The notes below the pieces were generated by a model. The model was not told the origin of the DNA, made no database searches, and saw only the letters and a list, made by a program, of their open reading frames with translations. The position numbers were made by a program, and so were the translations under genes. Shown piece after piece: positions 62,162 through 64,000 of a stretch of DNA of 64,000 bases; position 1 is the stretch's first letter; each line of letters opens with the position of its first letter. Source of the DNA: Synechococcus sp. WH 8101 (GTDB lineage: Bacteria > Cyanobacteriota > Cyanobacteriia > PCC-6307 > Cyanobiaceae). The stretch covers positions 1,364,001 to 1,428,000 of the forward strand of contig NZ_CP035914.1 in assembly GCF_004209775.1 (NCBI RefSeq), given 5' to 3'.

Positions 62162-64000
62162 GTGCCCTCCCTGCGTTGCCTGGAACCGATTGAACGCTGG
62201 TTTGCACGGAAGGGCTGGCAACCCCTGCCCTTTCAGCGACGCGCCTGGGACGCCCATCTCGCAGGGGAAAGCGGCCTGATTCAGGTGCCGACGGGCTCCG
62301 GCAAAACCTATGCGGCGGTGATGGCCCCCATCGCCAGGATGCTCGAAACACCAGCGGCGGAACGGGGCGTCCGCCTGCTGTACGTCACCCCGCTGCGTGC
62401 CCTCAGCCGAGACCTGGCCCTAGCCCTGGAAGAACCGGTCGAGGCGATGGCCTGGCCCCTGAGGATCGGCATCCGCAACGGTGACACCACCACAACGGAG
62501 CGCAGCCGTCAGATCAAGACCCCGCCCGAGATCCTGATCACCACACCCGAATCTCTCTGCGTGCTGCTGGCGGGACGCCACTGCGAACGGCTGTTCCGCG
62601 GCCTCGAGACAGTGATCCTGGATGAATGGCATGAGCTGGTGGGCAGCAAGCGCGGCATCCAGACCGAACTGGCCCTGAGCTGGCTGCGCCAGCAGCGGCC
62701 AGCTCTACAGACCTGGGCCATCAGCGCCACGATCGGCAACCTCAACGAAGCAGCCCGCCATGCCCTCGGCACCGGGGTCAGGCCCCGCCTGATCACTGGA
62801 GCACCGGATCGGGCGCTGCGGATTCAGAGCATCCTTCCCGACAGCATCGATGGCTTCCCCTGGGGCGGGCATCTGGGGCTGCGGCGCTACGACGACCTGG
62901 TCGCCTGCCTGCAACCGGAGGTGAGCACCCTGCTGTTCACCAACACCCGCAACCAGGCGGAGCGCTGGTATCAATGCCTGCGCTATGCCTGCCCTGAGAT
63001 GGAGGGCCTGCTCGCCTTGCATCACAGCGCACTGGATCGCCAGGAACGGGAGGCGATCGAAGCCGCGGTGAAGGTCGGTGCCCTGCGCTGGGTGGTCTGC
63101 ACCAGCTCCCTCGATCTCGGCGTGGATTTTCAACCGGTGGAACGGGTGGTGCAGATCGGTTCCCCAAAGAACCTGGCTCGCCTGCTCCAACGGGCCGGAC
63201 GATCGGCCCACCTGCCGGGGGGCACCTCCCAGGTGTTGTTCATGCCCACCAATGCCCTGGAACTGCTCGAGCTCAGCGCCGTGCGTCGTGGCCTGGACAA
63301 CGGCCTGATCGAAGAGCGACGGCCACCGCAGGCGGGCCTGGACGTGCTGTTGCAACACCTCACCACCCTGGCCTGTGGACCCGGTTTCCAGCCCGAGCCC
63401 ACCCTGGCGGCGATTCGAAGCACCGCCAGCTTTGAGAACCTCAGTGATCCGCACTGGCACTGGTGCCTGCGCTTTCTCCAGCACGGCGGCGACTGCCTCG
63501 GCGCCTATCCCCGTTACCGCAAGCTCGAAGAAGCCGCAAACGGTCGGCTGGTGGTGCGGGACCAGGCGATCGCTCGACTGCACCGGTTCAACATCGGCAC
63601 GATCACCTCCGCACCGGCCATCCGCGTTCGCTTTGTGCGCGGCGCCGTGCTCGGCCATGTGGAGGAGACCTTCATCAGCCAACTGAAGCCGAAGGATGTG
63701 TTCTTCTTCGCCGGTCGTCAGCTGGAATTCGTACGGCTTCGCGACATGACCGCCTACGTGAAGGCCACCAGTCGCAAAAGCACAGCGGTGCCCGCCTGGG
63801 CCGGCGGACAGATGGCCCTCTCCGACCTGCTCACCGAGCATCTGCGCCAGGAGGTGGCCCGCGCCGGCCGTGAGGAACTCGACACCCCCGAATTGGAGGC
63901 CCTGGCACCGCTCCTGGATCGCCAGCGCGACCTCTCCATCCTGCCGCAGGCGGATCAACTGCTCATCGAAACCTGCCGCACCCGCGAGGGGCGCCATCTG
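62162..64000 (+). CDS. Lhr-type DEXH-box helicase of the ligase cassette, cut by window edge
   Basis: GTG 62162 opens a frame that runs to the end of the window (613 codons so far). It shows LPFQRRAWDAHLAGESGLIQVPTGSGKTY (Walker A), VILDEWHELVG (DEXH), SATIGNLNEAAR, and the second RecA domain TNTRNQAERWY, SSLDLGVDFQPVERVVQIGSPKNLARLLQRAGR. This is the Lhr-core family helicase in ligase-associated repair operons. The C-terminus lies outside. In related cassettes a metallophosphoesterase (PdeM) gene is a usual neighbour. Confidence 0.95.
   Translation, partial: MPSLRCLEPIERWFARKGWQPLPFQRRAWDAHLAGESGLIQVPTGSGKTYAAVMAPIARMLETPAAERGVRLLYVTPLRALSRDLALALEEPVEAMAWPLRIGIRNGDTTTTERSRQIKTPPEILITTPESLCVLLAGRHCERLFRGLETVILDEWHELVGSKRGIQTELALSWLRQQRPALQTWAISATIGNLNEAARHALGTGVRPRLITGAPDRALRIQSILPDSIDGFPWGGHLGLRRYDDLVACLQPEVSTLLFTNTRNQAERWYQCLRYACPEMEGLLALHHSALDRQEREAIEAAVKVGALRWVVCTSSLDLGVDFQPVERVVQIGSPKNLARLLQRAGRSAHLPGGTSQVLFMPTNALELLELSAVRRGLDNGLIEERRPPQAGLDVLLQHLTTLACGPGFQPEPTLAAIRSTASFENLSDPHWHWCLRFLQHGGDCLGAYPRYRKLEEAANGRLVVRDQAIARLHRFNIGTITSAPAIRVRFVRGAVLGHVEETFISQLKPKDVFFFAGRQLEFVRLRDMTAYVKATSRKSTAVPAWAGGQMALSDLLTEHLRQEVARAGREELDTPELEALAPLLDRQRDLSILPQADQLLIETCRTREGRHL

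Noticed and set aside
1-64000. Mobile elements, prophage, CRISPR, toxin-antitoxin or defence island
   Set aside because: No transposase, integrase, cas, restriction or toxin-like gene was found; the endolysin-like gene stands alone among core genes.

Overview
The window is a gene-dense stretch of a cyanobacterial chromosome. By eye the base composition is GC-rich (above 60 %) and stop-start overlaps are common. Photosynthesis genes (petN, psaK, thf1/psb29, a TPM/Psb32-type protein, a PucC-type transporter), DUF1257/Ycf35-, Ycf19- and Ycf49-type proteins, and a complete ggpS-ggtBCDA glucosylglycerol locus together point to a marine or brackish Synechococcus/Cyanobium. Identification is by recognition of protein families; the species cannot be resolved. 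I see no insertion sequence, prophage, CRISPR array, rRNA or large non-coding gap. The longest intergenic spaces are about 275 bp (55776-56049) and 206 bp (49359-49564), and neither contains anything I can recognise.

Layout. 1-6.8 kb: a leftward cluster (DUF1257 protein, M61 peptidase, cell-wall amidase cut by the window edge), then purN, argC, ribBA and a cyclophilin. 6.8-12 kb: mtnP and a leftward operon dnaK3-dnaJ-DUF3110-murQ. 12-15 kb: pstC-pstA-pstB with a clear terminator, and a tRNA-Ser(GGA) with its own terminator pointing the other way. 15-20.8 kb: 2Fe-2S ferredoxin, inositol-phosphatase family protein, hisZ, a small 4Fe-4S ferredoxin, htpG, rpmB and a secreted PrxQ-like peroxiredoxin. 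20.8-26.3 kb: the osmolyte locus, in which ggpS makes glucosylglycerol-phosphate and GgtB/C/D/A form an ABC importer, all with overlapping ends. 26.3-31.6 kb: an unusual two-RCK membrane protein, a 59-residue membrane ORF, corA, a PstS/SphX phosphate-binding protein and a CHAD protein. 31.5-45.4 kb: csaB, two small membrane proteins, psaK, dxs, ilvA, scpB, a YggT/Ycf19 protein, MazG-like, pyk, a MacB-type permease, ftsH, a small cyanobacterial protein, clpP and thf1. 45.4-49.4 kb: petN with two downstream membrane proteins, clpS, a PucC-type carrier and two small proteins. 49.5-58 kb: purK, a lone sugar-type ABC permease, aroB, a MidA-type methyltransferase, a TPM protein, a secreted lambda-endolysin-like enzyme, a glycosyltransferase-like protein and a metallophosphoesterase. 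58-64 kb: nadA followed by a DNA-repair cassette (MBL-fold exonuclease, ATP-dependent ligase, Lhr-type helicase running off the right end).

Functional links. Photosystem II repair and proteolysis genes lie close together (ftsH, thf1, clpP, clpS, TPM protein, dnaK3/dnaJ). Phosphate genes occur in two places (pstCAB; sphX with the CHAD protein). Salt adaptation is covered by the ggp/ggt locus, with ion-handling proteins next to it (two-RCK protein, CorA). Several genes have non-ATG starts. Two genes flanking nadA seem to lack any ATG/GTG/TTG start upstream of conserved sequence, and CTG is the best candidate for both. The window is mostly conserved core genome; the less-described material is in the small ORFs and the atypical membrane and secreted proteins.
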